This document shows, piece by piece, positions 7,862-17,533 of a DNA stretch of 46,442 bases (position 1 is the stretch's first letter; every line of letters begins with the position of its first letter). The stretch spans positions 1 through 46,442 of the forward strand of contig JABWCK010000002.1 of the NCBI GenBank assembly GCA_013360305.1, given 5' to 3'. The notes below the pieces were generated by a model. It was given only the letters and a program-made list of their open reading frames with translations. It was not told where the DNA came from and did no database searches. Source of the stretch: Microcaldota archaeon. GTDB lineage: Archaea > Micrarchaeota > Micrarchaeia > Norongarragalinales > Norongarragalinaceae. The translations under genes and the position numbers were made by a program.

Positions 7862-10192
7862 TTACTCGTTCAAGTGAATCGCTGTAGTTAGTTCGCTTCC
7901 CTCGTTGAAAACAATGGTTTTTGCTTTTAATACTCCTTTTAAGTCTTTTTCGACGTCTGCCAAGTTCAAGATGTTTTGTTGGGGTCCGGTTATTTCTACT
8001 CGGCTTATTTCTGTCGCTAGTGAAATGTTGTTCTTGGTCTTGAACTGTCTTACTTGGGATACGATCGAGTGAAAATCGCTTGCTATTTGTATTGCTATTT
8101 CGTCGATTTTTGCTTCTCGTGTTTCGGGCCATTTAGATTCGTGAATGCTTTCGTCGTGTGTTTGTGAATAAATTTCTTCAGTCAAGAACGGCGCGAATGG
8201 TGCTAGTAATTGGAGCGTTTTTTCTAGCACTTCATGCAGTGTAGAAATAGCTTCTTCTTTTTGCGTTCCTTCGTAAATGCGATACTTGACGTCTTCCAAG
8301 TAGTAATCACAATAATCATGCCAGAAGAACGATTGTATTTCCGTCAAGGCGCCGTAATAATCGTATTCGTTTATAGCCTTGCTTACGTTGTTGATTGTTT
8401 GGTTTAGTCTTGAAATAATCCATTTGTCAATCAAGTTTGTTGATTCTTTCTCGATTTTTTCGTTTTGAAGAACGAACTTGCTTGCATTCCATACTTTATT
8501 CATGAATGACTGGGCGTATTGAATGTCTTGCATTCTGAACGCGTTGTCTTTGCCCGTAGAGCCAGATAAAGCCGCCCATTGGCGTAAAGCGTCAGCCCCG
8601 TATTGTTGCAAGACGTCTTTTGCTTCAACGTAATTGCCTAAACTCTTGGACATTTTTTTGCCGTCGCTTCCAGTAACCATTCCGTTTACTAAAATGTCTT
8701 TAAACGGAGTCGAACCGGTTAACTCGTTGCATCTGTAAATAGTGTAAAACGCCCACGTGCGTATAATGTCGCTGCCCTGTGGGCGTAACGCAACGGGATA
8801 GTGTTTTGTTTCATTAGGCCAGTTAGTTATTACTAACGGCGTAATGCTTGAGTCAATCCACCCGTCGCATACGCTGGTTTCGCCTATTATTTTTCCTCCA
8901 CAAGAACAGTTTCCTTCGTATTCTTTTAACGCTGGGTCTATTGGCAGGTCTTTTTCTTTTGGTAGTATTACTTCATCGCATTTCTCGCAATAATAAAACG
9001 GTAGTGGAATGCCAAAGATTCGTTGTCTTGAAATGCACCAATCCCATTCTAGTCCAGTAGTCCAATCGTCGAATGTTTGGTGATAGTAAGAGGGATACCA
9101 ATAAACTTGATTGCCTAGTTTCTTGATTGAGTCTTTGTTTTCTTTTAATCTAATAAACCACTGCTTGCTTTCTAGCAATTCAATCGGCTTCTTGCATCGG
9201 TCGTGAATTTTTACTACTTGCTTGGTTGTTTCTTGTTTTTCCAACAAGCCTTTTTCTTGAAATTCTTCTAAGAGTTTAGCTCTTGCTTCTTTTGCGTATA
9301 ACCCGCCTACTTTTTCGGAATTAATTATTTTACCGTCTTCGCCCATTGCTTGAATTACTGGCAAGTTGTGTCGGTTAATCCATACTACGTCTTGCTTGTC
9401 TCCGAAACTGCATACCATTACTGCACCGCTTCCGAATTCTTTGTCTACGTCTTGGTCTGCAATAATCGGCACTTCTTTACCTAAAGGCGTAGTAGCTTTT
9501 TCTCCTATCAAGTTTTTGAATTTTTCATCAGTTGGGTGTACGACGATTGCTACGCAAGCATGCAAGTATTCCGGTCTAGTAGTTGCAATACTTAAGTTTC
9601 CAGAACTAGTTTTGAACGTAATATAGTTTAGTTTTGTTTCTTGGTTTACTTCTTCAGTTTCTGCTTTAGCTATAGCGCTCCTGCAGTAAGTACACCACAA
9701 TACTGGGCTAGTTCCTCTATAAACTAGTCCTTTCTCGAACATTTTTAGTACTGATAATTGTACTTTTTGCTTGTAGGAATCGTTTATTGTATAGTATTCT
9801 CTATCCCAGTCTATTGATAGTGCTAAGTCTTTCATTTGAGTCTTCATAGACGCGACTACTTCGTGAGTATGTTCCAAGCATTTTTTATAGAATTCGTCTC
9901 GAGGCAGGTTTTTGCCGTATTTTTTTTCTACTTTTACTTCAGTCGGAAAACCGTGACAATCCCATCCTTGAGGAAACAATACGTCGAATCCATTCATTCT
10001 CTTGAATCTAGCAATGAAGTCGATGTAGCACCATCCTAGCACGTGGCCGATGTGAAACTCTCCAGTAGGAAAAGGAGGGGGCGAGTCAATAACGAATTCG
10101 TTTTCGCCGCTGGCTTTGTATGTGTACAGACTTTTCGGCCACTTCTCGACCCACTTGGCTTGTATTGCCTTGAAGTCTAGTTTTGAGCTCAT
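7862..10192 (-). CDS. valS: Valyl-tRNA synthetase
   Basis: PPPFPTGEFHIGHVLGW (HIGH) and GSDGKKMSKSLGN (KMSKS) motifs. Confidence 0.95.
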   Translation of the reverse strand: MSSKLDFKAIQAKWVEKWPKSLYTYKASGENEFVIDSPPPFPTGEFHIGHVLGWCYIDFIARFKRMNGFDVLFPQGWDCHGFPTEVKVEKKYGKNLPRDEFYKKCLEHTHEVVASMKTQMKDLALSIDWDREYYTINDSYKQKVQLSVLKMFEKGLVYRGTSPVLWCTYCRSAIAKAETEEVNQETKLNYITFKTSSGNLSIATTRPEYLHACVAIVVHPTDEKFKNLIGEKATTPLGKEVPIIADQDVDKEFGSGAVMVCSFGDKQDVVWINRHNLPVIQAMGEDGKIINSEKVGGLYAKEARAKLLEEFQEKGLLEKQETTKQVVKIHDRCKKPIELLESKQWFIRLKENKDSIKKLGNQVYWYPSYYHQTFDDWTTGLEWDWCISRQRIFGIPLPFYYCEKCDEVILPKEKDLPIDPALKEYEGNCSCGGKIIGETSVCDGWIDSSITPLVITNWPNETKHYPVALRPQGSDIIRTWAFYTIYRCNELTGSTPFKDILVNGMVTGSDGKKMSKSLGNYVEAKDVLQQYGADALRQWAALSGSTGKDNAFRMQDIQYAQSFMNKVWNASKFVLQNEKIEKESTNLIDKWIISRLNQTINNVSKAINEYDYYGALTEIQSFFWHDYCDYYLEDVKYRIYEGTQKEEAISTLHEVLEKTLQLLAPFAPFLTEEIYSQTHDESIHESKWPETREAKIDEIAIQIASDFHSIVSQVRQFKTKNNISLATEISRVEITGPQQNILNLADVEKDLKGVLKAKTIVFNEGSELTTAIHLNE

Positions 10193-10356
10193 TTAGAAGT
10201 AGTCTTTTTTTTCTTGCTAACCCATAAAGGCTTGCGCTTCATTAAGAAGTTCTTGTAAGACTTTTGGTTCAAGAAATGCAATGGAGTGCCGTCTTTCTTG
10301 TACAAAGTAAACCCGCTGCCTAGTGGGATTTCTTTTCCAGTGTAAGAATCTTTCAT
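10189..10356 (-). CDS. rpl24e: 50S ribosomal protein L24e, cysteine-free (55 aa; absent from ORF track)
   Basis: Hand translation MKDSYTGKEIPLGSGFTLYKKDGTPLHFLNQKSYKNFLMKRKPLWVSKKKKTTSK*; follows L7Ae-S28e; 4-nt overlap with valS. Confidence 0.85.
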   Translation of the reverse strand: MKDSYTGKEIPLGSGFTLYKKDGTPLHFLNQKSYKNFLMKRKPLWVSKKKKTTSK

Positions 10357-10365
10357 TTGTTAAAA

Positions 10366-10653
10366 TCACTTCCTCTTAGTCTTCAATGGCTTTGCTTCGC
10401 GTTCGGTTTCGAGCAACATTAAAATGTCGCCTTTCTTTACTGGTCCCTTGACGTTTCTGCGAATCACGCGACCTCTGTCTCGTCCTTCTAGGACTTTGCA
10501 CATTACTTGATTGATTTCTCCGAATACGCCAGTTCTGCCAATCATTTCAACTACTTCGGCAGGAAAACCTAATTCAGTGGATAATCGTTCTTCAACAACG
10601 GGTTTTTCTTCCTTTTTTTCAGGAGTTTTTTTCTCTATTTTTTTTTCAACCAT
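10366..10653 (-). CDS. rps28e: 30S ribosomal protein S28e with charged N-terminal extension
   Basis: [58 protein letters not shown]. Confidence 0.93.
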   Translation of the reverse strand: MVEKKIEKKTPEKKEEKPVVEERLSTELGFPAEVVEMIGRTGVFGEINQVMCKVLEGRDRGRVIRRNVKGPVKKGDILMLLETEREAKPLKTKRK

Positions 10654-10665
10654 TTAAAACACAAC

Positions 10666-11085
10666 TCACTCTTTCTTTTTCTTAGCTGCAGGCTTCTTTT
10701 CAACTGTTTTTGATTCAGTTACTTTGCCGCCTAGTTTCTCGATTACTTTCTTTAATTCCTCATCAGCAGCTCCGCCAGAGTTGATTGCAATAGCACTTGT
10801 ACCGACTCCTAGCCCGCCAGCCTTGCCTAGCTCGTCTTTAGTGTTTACAAAGCAGTAAGCAATGCCTTTTTCCTTGCATAATACTGGCAAGTGCATTACG
10901 ATTTCTTCAGGGTCAACGTCGCCTGCGACAATAACTAGTTTCGCTTCACCACGCTCGATTGCCTTAGTGGCTTCATTAATTCCTTTCCTAATGCGTCCGC
11001 CACTTTGTCTAGATTTCTCTAAGACTTGCAAAACGCTTGCTTGTACATCAGAAGGAGTCTCGTTGTCTACGTAACTTTTCGCCAT
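10666..11085 (-). CDS. rpl7ae: 50S ribosomal protein L7Ae
   Basis: GRIRKGINEATKAIERGEAKLVIVAGDVDPEEIVMHLPVLCKEKGIAY. Confidence 0.95.
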   Translation of the reverse strand: MAKSYVDNETPSDVQASVLQVLEKSRQSGGRIRKGINEATKAIERGEAKLVIVAGDVDPEEIVMHLPVLCKEKGIAYCFVNTKDELGKAGGLGVGTSAIAINSGGAADEELKKVIEKLGGKVTESKTVEKKPAAKKKKE

Positions 11086-11287
11086 ATAATTTTCTCACCA
11101 TTTTTTTACCCGAAGCTTTTACAAGCTACTTAATAGGTCATTGAATTCTTCTCTAAAAAAGAAGCAAAATAGTTAATGCTTTGAGCTCTTTAAAAAACTT
11201 TGCAACTCGTTCATTTGCTCCAAACAATATTGCTTTATAAATGGTTTGCTTAATGTTTTAAACAATTTTCGTTTTAAACGGAGGGAT

Positions 11288-11536
11288 ATGAATTTGAGAG
11301 GAGAAATATTTACTAAAGTAATGATTTTCACTATTGGTGCTTTCTTGATCGGAACCCAACTAGTAAACCTAGCCAACTTTTTGAATGGAGTTACTCCAAC
11401 AATGAACATTTACGAAATGGCATTGTGGTGGACTGTCTTCTTGATGGGTGCTTTAATGCTTCAATCACCATCAATGGCTAAAGAAATGGCCATGCCTTCA
11501 AGGCCAGCCCGCAAAGCTGCACGAAGACGCAGGTAA
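11288..11536 (+). CDS. Small membrane protein with Arg-rich C-terminus
   Basis: GGAGGG just before ATG 11288; two TM helices; tail RPARKAARRRR; TATA-like TTTATAAA upstream at about 11233. Confidence 0.6.
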   Translation: MNLRGEIFTKVMIFTIGAFLIGTQLVNLANFLNGVTPTMNIYEMALWWTVFLMGALMLQSPSMAKEMAMPSRPARKAARRRR

Positions 11537-11559
11537 TTTCTTTTCCTTCCTCTTTTTTT

Positions 11560-13263
11560 TTAACAACTTATTATGAAACGCATTTTTTGCTTATCGTCTA
11601 GCTTGCAGAAGCCGATTCTTTCGAACTGAATTACTTGTCCTTCTTCTAACTGGAGGCAGTCTTTCTCGCAAAAACCTTGTTTTGTGCGTAGGCTGGCTGG
11701 GTTGAATTTTTCGTCTATGAATAAGTCGCTTAATTCTACTAACTCGCACTTTATTGCTTCTTCTACTGGAACCCATTGGAGTTTCTTGTTTTGTTTCAAG
11801 TCTTTTCCTGAATACTTGAAGACTATAGTGCTTTGAGTTTTTTCAAAGACTATGCAGTTGTACAAGTCTTTCAACCTGACTTCTTCTCCTTGTTTTAATT
11901 CATCAAAGTCTTTTTTTGAAACGTATATTGATTGTTTGGGGTTCAAGAATCGTGTTCCTTTCTCTAAAGAAGGGTGTTTTGCTAAGCGTAGTCCTGTACT
12001 TGATGGGGCGTTCTTGATTAGTGCTTTAACCGGGTTTTCTACTGCAAAGTAGTGTTCGGCTTGTTGTTCTAGTAATTTTCTGTTTTCTGTTAACAAAGCA
12101 TCCCAGCCAGGTTGGCTTTCTACTTTGCTTAAGCCAAAACTCAAAACGAATTTCTTAATTGCTTCTGGTAATATTCCTCTCCTTCTCAATCCAAAAATCG
12201 TCGGCAAACGCGGGTCGTCCCATCCCCATACTTTCTTTTCTTCGATTAGTGGTTTAATATGCCTTTTACTTAAGACTGTTCCTTTAATGTTCAGCCTAGA
12301 AAAATCATACAATACCGGCTTCCTTAAACCAAGCTTGTCTAGAATATAGTTGTATAACTCGTCTCTCAACTCGTATTCCTTGCTGCGAAGCGCGTGAGTG
12401 ACTCCGCTTATTGAATCCATTATTGATGCTTCAAAATCGTAAGTAGGCCAAGCCTTGTATTTAGTTCCTTGCCTGTAGTGGGGGGAGTGAATAATCCTCC
12501 ACAATACTGGATCGCGCATTACTGTATTCAACGCAGTCAAGTCGCCTTTTAACCTAATCGTTGCGTCGCCTGGGTTTAGGGTTGAATTCATTTTCTCCCA
12601 GCCCGCTAGGTTTTCTTCAACGCTTTGACTCCTGCAAGCACAAGCTTTTTTTGCTTCTCTGTTGGCGCGCATTTCTTCTTGTTGGCAAGTGCAAAAATAA
12701 GCGTCGCCTGAAGAAATTAGTTTCTTGCAGTAGTCAATTAGTTTAGGCATTGAATCGGAAGTAAACGACTGCGAGTCAAACTCTGCGCCTAACCAGGCGA
12801 GTGCTTCTTTGATGGAGTCTACGAATTCTTGGCTTTCGGTTTCTGGATTAGTATCATCAAATCTTAAACAAATTTTTCCACTCCAGTCTTTAGCTAGTTG
12901 GTGGTTTAAGAAAAATGCTTTAGCGTGTCCCAAGTGGGCGTACCCGTTAGGTTCAGGCAAGAATCTTGTCACGACTAATCCTTCTTCGCATCCGGGTAGG
13001 GATAGTTTTTTCGTTTCTTCTGGTTTTTTTTCTATGAAAACGAATTCTTGAATTTGTTCTTCCACTTGCTCCTTAGTTAATTCATTTACTTCCGCGATGG
13101 TTTCAGCAATCAATTTCATTGTTTCGCGCATGTCTTTCTTAGCGTCTGGAGATTCAGCGATAACTTTACCGATTACTCCGTTAGGATTAGCTCGACCGTA
13201 ATCCAACGCGTTCTTTAAAGCGTATTTTTTAACTATTTTTTTTAAATCCATTGCCTTTAACAC
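11560..13263 (-). CDS. gltX: Glutamyl-tRNA synthetase (archaeal class I GluRS)
   Basis: VVTRFLPEPNGYAHLGHAKAFFLNH; LSKRH (KMSKS-equivalent). Confidence 0.93.
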   Translation of the reverse strand: MLKAMDLKKIVKKYALKNALDYGRANPNGVIGKVIAESPDAKKDMRETMKLIAETIAEVNELTKEQVEEQIQEFVFIEKKPEETKKLSLPGCEEGLVVTRFLPEPNGYAHLGHAKAFFLNHQLAKDWSGKICLRFDDTNPETESQEFVDSIKEALAWLGAEFDSQSFTSDSMPKLIDYCKKLISSGDAYFCTCQQEEMRANREAKKACACRSQSVEENLAGWEKMNSTLNPGDATIRLKGDLTALNTVMRDPVLWRIIHSPHYRQGTKYKAWPTYDFEASIMDSISGVTHALRSKEYELRDELYNYILDKLGLRKPVLYDFSRLNIKGTVLSKRHIKPLIEEKKVWGWDDPRLPTIFGLRRRGILPEAIKKFVLSFGLSKVESQPGWDALLTENRKLLEQQAEHYFAVENPVKALIKNAPSSTGLRLAKHPSLEKGTRFLNPKQSIYVSKKDFDELKQGEEVRLKDLYNCIVFEKTQSTIVFKYSGKDLKQNKKLQWVPVEEAIKCELVELSDLFIDEKFNPASLRTKQGFCEKDCLQLEEGQVIQFERIGFCKLDDKQKMRFIISC

Positions 13264-13279
13264 TTGAACTTTTTTTTAA

Positions 13280-13915
13280 TTAAAGCTTTTCAGGAAAAGC
13301 CGTATTACCCAACTCCAAAAAACCAGGCTTGGAGTATTTAGTGTTTACTAATTCTCCACCAATTACTTTTCCTCTGAGTAAAGATACTTTAACTCCGTGT
13401 CTAATATTTTTTTCATCAACTAATTCAGCATCGTGTTTTTGTTCTGAATAGTATTCAGTAAAATTAGTTCCTGAAGCTAATAACGTAACGCCTGCTAGTG
13501 CGCGCAGCGCGTTTTTCAAAAAGCGTCGCCTAGTTATTGGTTCTTGGCTTGACAATGCAGCGCTACTGCCTGCTCCGGTTGCTAGTAGCAAGCTAGTCAG
13601 CAATTTTTGGTTAAACCAAGCTTTCCTGCGAGTTTTAGGTATTGATTCTAGCCTGCTTAATTCTTCTGATTTTATTTTTATTATTGGAGTCCCTTTTCTT
13701 TTGTATTGTTCTACCAAGTGCTTAGTAACCGGGTTGTTTTCAGTATTTTCGTGTTCTAATACGAACAACGCGTCTATTTCTGGGAGTTTAGGAGTACTGG
13801 CAGTAGTTGGTTGTGTTCCTAACGCATCAAGCGACTCGTTTTGCATTGCTGGAGTGATTATAGTTATTGTTTTTCCTTGAATTGTTTTGCGTTCAGTAAC
13901 AAAAGTATTAGCCAT
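13280..13915 (-). CDS. Hypothetical protein with two hydrophobic segments and an internal Tat-like motif
   Basis: KLLTSLLLATGAGSSAALSSQEPITRRRFLKNALRALAGVTLLASG; 8-nt overlap with fni. Confidence 0.55.
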   Translation of the reverse strand: MANTFVTERKTIQGKTITIITPAMQNESLDALGTQPTTASTPKLPEIDALFVLEHENTENNPVTKHLVEQYKRKGTPIIKIKSEELSRLESIPKTRRKAWFNQKLLTSLLLATGAGSSAALSSQEPITRRRFLKNALRALAGVTLLASGTNFTEYYSEQKHDAELVDEKNIRHGVKVSLLRGKVIGGELVNTKYSKPGFLELGNTAFPEKL

Positions 13916-14918
13916 TTTCTAACATCTTGGCTTTCTTTAGTTGCGTTAAGTTCTTGCTTCTAGTCAAAAACATTGCTATCTGTAATCCTTTCTTGAATGA
14001 CTGGATTTCTTCACGAATTGCTTTCACTCCGCCCTTGTTTTGAGCTTGAATGAATGGCTTAGCTACTCCGCAAAGAGAAGCACCGAATCGAATTGCTTTC
14101 GCGCAATCTAAACCATTCCTTAACCCGCCTGACGCGATTAAGGGTAGTGAAGTTGATGCCGAGCATTGTTGTAATGCGGTCAACGTTGGCACTCCAAAGT
14201 CCCAGAACAAGTTTCCTTCCTTTGCGCCTTTCCTGTAAATTTCAATCGCAGTCCAACTAGTTCCTCCTGCTCCGGCTACATCTACGGCGCTAACTCCTGC
14301 TTCTTGAAGCTCTCTTGCGACGAATCCATTAATTCCCGCGCCTACTTCTTTAGCGATAATCGGAAACTTTGCATAATCGCATAGTTTTGAAATTGCTTTT
14401 AAGACTCCAACCCAGTTTCTATCTCCTTCTGGTTGTACGGTTTCTTGCAACGCATTAATGTGAATAAAACAACCGTTGGCTTCAATTTTTTCTACAGCGT
14501 CACAAACTTGCTTTGGAGTGTATTCCAACAATTGAGCCGCGCCGAAGTTTCCATACAAAACTGCTTTTGGAGCGTGTTTTCGCACCATAAACGTTTTTGC
14601 TAATTCCGAATGCTTGAGCATTGGCCTCATGCTACCAAAACCCATTGGTATTCCTTCTGCTTCTGCAGCAATAGCTAGTTCTTGGTTGATTTTTTCTCCT
14701 TCGGCGTAACCGCCGGTCATTGAAGAAATTAATAACGGTGCTTGGAAAGAGTGCTTTAAGAAACTAGTTTTCAAAGAAACTTCATTGAAGTTCATTTCAG
14801 GCAAAGCGTAATACAAGAAGTCAATATCGTTAAAGCCCGTTTTCTTGTTTTTGAAATCAATGTCCTTATTCAAAACAATATCAACGTGTTGCGCCTTACG
14901 ATCAGCAATCTTAGTCAT
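13908..14918 (-). CDS. fni: Type II isopentenyl-diphosphate delta-isomerase
   Basis: MTGGYAEGEKINQELAIAAEAEGIPMGFGSMR; FPIIAKEVGAGI; ASGGLRNGLDCAKAIRFGA. Confidence 0.93.
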   Translation of the reverse strand: MTKIADRKAQHVDIVLNKDIDFKNKKTGFNDIDFLYYALPEMNFNEVSLKTSFLKHSFQAPLLISSMTGGYAEGEKINQELAIAAEAEGIPMGFGSMRPMLKHSELAKTFMVRKHAPKAVLYGNFGAAQLLEYTPKQVCDAVEKIEANGCFIHINALQETVQPEGDRNWVGVLKAISKLCDYAKFPIIAKEVGAGINGFVARELQEAGVSAVDVAGAGGTSWTAIEIYRKGAKEGNLFWDFGVPTLTALQQCSASTSLPLIASGGLRNGLDCAKAIRFGASLCGVAKPFIQAQNKGGVKAIREEIQSFKKGLQIAMFLTRSKNLTQLKKAKMLENG

Positions 14919-14972
14919 TATTATTAATTAAGCAACAAGGGATTAAAAACCGCGTTCCTGATTAATTAATTC

Positions 14973-15281
14973 ATGGTGCTTATTGTTGTGAACTTAACTA
15001 GTGCGGAGAAAAAAGAATTCGATTCGTTGACTGAGTTTCAGCAAAAAGTCTTGATTGCGTGCAGTGAAATTCCAAAAGGAGAAACGCGTACTTATTCTCA
15101 AATTGCGGTTAGTATTGGAAAGCCTAAAGCAGTTCGGGCGGTGGGGACTGCTCTTGCAAGAAATCCTTTTGCTCCTAAGATTCCTTGTCATAGAGTTGTT
15201 GCTAAGAATGGCTTGGGCGGTTATTCCGGCAAAGGTGGTCTTGCAACAAAAAAGAGATTGTTGAAGAAAGAAAAAGGCTAG
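14973..15281 (+). CDS. ogt: O6-methylguanine-DNA methyltransferase catalytic domain (Ogt/MGMT)
   Basis: PKGETRTYSQIA, NPFAPKIPCHRVVAKNGLGGYSGG-like active site with PCHRV. Confidence 0.9.
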   Translation: MVLIVVNLTSAEKKEFDSLTEFQQKVLIACSEIPKGETRTYSQIAVSIGKPKAVRAVGTALARNPFAPKIPCHRVVAKNGLGGYSGKGGLATKKRLLKKEKG

Positions 15282-15313
15282 TTATTAAATTCCTTGCTTG
15301 TTTTTACTAATTA

Positions 15314-15694
15314 ATGAAGATTATTAGCTTGTCTTTAGATGACGAGTTCTTGAGTGATTTAGACAAAGCCGGAAAGAAATTAGGTTATAATAGTAGGAGC
15401 AAGGTATTGCGTGAGGGCGTAAAATCGTTAATGCAGCAATACGTTTCATTAGACGATTTACCTGCAAACGCGTCTTTAGTTATTACTGTAGTTCACAATC
15501 ATGCTGGTGATGATTTTGTTTCGAAATTATCTCACGAGTTTGAGGACGTTATTGAAACTAAGATTCACAAGTCTTCAAAAAACGGGTGTGTTGAAGTGTT
15601 ATTAGTCGAAGGACCTTCGCATAGGGCTAGTGACTTGGTTAAGAAATTGAAAGCCAGCAAGAAAATCAAGGCTGTTTTTTATTATCCAGTATAG
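15314..15694 (+). CDS. NikR-like ribbon-helix-helix regulator
   Basis: IISLSLDDEFLSDLDKAGKKLGYNSRSKVLREGVKSL RHH domain plus NikR/ACT-like C-terminal domain. Confidence 0.8.
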   Translation: MKIISLSLDDEFLSDLDKAGKKLGYNSRSKVLREGVKSLMQQYVSLDDLPANASLVITVVHNHAGDDFVSKLSHEFEDVIETKIHKSSKNGCVEVLLVEGPSHRASDLVKKLKASKKIKAVFYYPV

Positions 15695-16398
15695 CTTTCG
15701 AGGATTTTTTGCAAGTCCTTTAATCCTTGAATCATGAAGTCTGGCTTTTCAAGAACTAATTGTTCCCTAGTAGAAACTCCAGTAATTGCTCCAATAGTAG
15801 TGCACTTTATTTTTTTACCTGCTTGAACTTCCGCAACTGAATCAGTTACTATGAAACACTCTTCTAGTTTTAGCTTGAATTGCTTAGACGCAAAACCAAA
15901 CGGCTTATCGTTCTTACAAATAATCAAGTTAGTTTGAATCCCGTACTTATCCAGCAAAAACTCGGCGAATTTTTTATCCAAGTTAGTGTAAACGGCTACT
16001 TTGAATTTTTTTTTCTGCAAGAAAACACTCAAGCTGCCAGGTTCTGCTAGCGGCTTAACCATGTGATTCAACTTAACCCATCCAGAATACAATTCCTCAT
16101 ACTTCCTTAAAGCGATAGAAATTGTTTTTTCATCCTTTTCAGTAAACTTGTTGATTTCTAGAATTATTTTCTCGGAATCAACAATCTTGCCAAGCTTGTA
16201 CACTACTAGCAACGCCTTGAAGAAATTTTTCCTACTAGCGAACTCGGGCAACGAATGCAAGTAAAACAAGTCGTTCAAGTTTTGTTTTATAGTAATGCCT
16301 GCTTTGTTAAAGCTTTGAACAATAACGTAAGCTTCCAACTGTTTTACACTAACTAAAACGCCTTCTAACTTCAACAAAGCAGCCTTCAAAACAATCAT
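15682..16398 (-). CDS. HAD-superfamily-like protein, probably not a standard phosphatase
   Basis: HAD layout ALLKLEGVLVSVKQ...VAVYTNLD...KPFGFASKQF...CFIVTDSVAEVQAGKKI. Confidence 0.65.
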   Translation of the reverse strand: MIVLKAALLKLEGVLVSVKQLEAYVIVQSFNKAGITIKQNLNDLFYLHSLPEFASRKNFFKALLVVYKLGKIVDSEKIILEINKFTEKDEKTISIALRKYEELYSGWVKLNHMVKPLAEPGSLSVFLQKKKFKVAVYTNLDKKFAEFLLDKYGIQTNLIICKNDKPFGFASKQFKLKLEECFIVTDSVAEVQAGKKIKCTTIGAITGVSTREQLVLEKPDFMIQGLKDLQKILESYTG

Positions 16399-16440
16399 TT
16401 ACAGAAAGAATTAGTTAGTTTAAGTTAAAAAAGAAGGAAA

Positions 16441-17532
16441 TTAGCCTGGGAAATGAGTTTCGATTCTAATCCCTTCATTGCTTATTCCTATTTGCAATGG
16501 TTGGACTTTTTTTATCGCGTTGTGACGCCAAAATTCTTCAAGTCTTTCCTTGTCTGCTTTGCTTAAGCAAATAGCTGCAATACTGTCGCCGCCGCCTGCT
16601 CCCGGAAGCTTGCAAGCAAAAGCCCCGTTAGTTAAGCTTTCTTCTATTAACTCGTTTAATTGTGGCGTTGAGACTGCAGCGCCTATTTTTTCTCCAAATA
16701 ATGCAGTCAATTCCCATCCTTTTTGAAAGTGTTGTTTGAATGATTCGTTATTTCCTTTATGCAATGCGTCTATTGCGCTTGCGTTTTCTTGATTTAGTTC
16801 GGTAAATAATTTTTTGTTTTCTTCAGGGTTAATTTCTTTCCAAGCCTTCCATTTCTTTACTGCTTCACTAGTAGACATGCTTTCGCCAACCACGTTTGCT
16901 ATTGCTGCGTGAAAATCTTTAGGCAAGTTGGCGGGTTGAATTTCATAATCCCAATCAGAATCTAAGAATTGAGGAAAGTTTTCTTTGTTAATCATTGTTG
17001 GTGAATAGCGGACGTATTTAGCTGCTCCAAAAGCGCTTGCTGCAATGTCAAAACCAGATCCAATTTTTCCTTGAGCTTCACTGTGAGCATACTGAGAAAT
17101 CTTATGAATTAAGTCTTTATCCTTTCCCGTAACGTCGTATTCGTGTAGTGCCATTATTGCTGCGGTAGTTGCAGTAGTTACTGCGGCACTGCTTCCTAAG
17201 CCTGCTTTGTCTTCAATTCCAAACGCGGGATCAGAATAAGTAGTTAGAGTAAAGTTTTTGGTTGCTTTTCCTTTAGCTTTCAAGTAATTCAAACAAATTT
17301 CTGCAACTGTGCAAACGAACTTTGCCTTGTCATTCTTGCATTCGATTTTTTCGTTAAACGTAGTAGTAAAATCGTAACCAAATTGTTTTGAAACAAACTT
17401 TAAATCAGAACTTTCTTCTGCTTTAGCGTAAACTCTTTTATCTACGCCTGTAACTAGTGAAACGTGAGGTCGGTCTAAAACAGAGTATCCTCCAATCCAT
17501 AATATTTTTCCTGGAGCAGAACAAATTACCAT
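16441..17532 (-). CDS. Phosphomevalonate kinase, ERG8-like (GHMP kinase)
   Basis: SAPGKILWIGGYSVLD; DKAGLGSSAAVTTATTAAI; EAQGKIGSGFDIAASAFGAAKYVRYSP; CKLPGAGGGDSIAAI. Confidence 0.88.
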   Translation of the reverse strand: MVICSAPGKILWIGGYSVLDRPHVSLVTGVDKRVYAKAEESSDLKFVSKQFGYDFTTTFNEKIECKNDKAKFVCTVAEICLNYLKAKGKATKNFTLTTYSDPAFGIEDKAGLGSSAAVTTATTAAIMALHEYDVTGKDKDLIHKISQYAHSEAQGKIGSGFDIAASAFGAAKYVRYSPTMINKENFPQFLDSDWDYEIQPANLPKDFHAAIANVVGESMSTSEAVKKWKAWKEINPEENKKLFTELNQENASAIDALHKGNNESFKQHFQKGWELTALFGEKIGAAVSTPQLNELIEESLTNGAFACKLPGAGGGDSIAAICLSKADKERLEEFWRHNAIKKVQPLQIGISNEGIRIETHFPG

Positions 17533-17533
17533 T

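Noticed and set aside
7854-8132. Minus-strand ORF of 92 aa (Arg/Asn/Lys-rich)
   Set aside because: Out-of-frame shadow ORF wholly inside valS; low-complexity composition.
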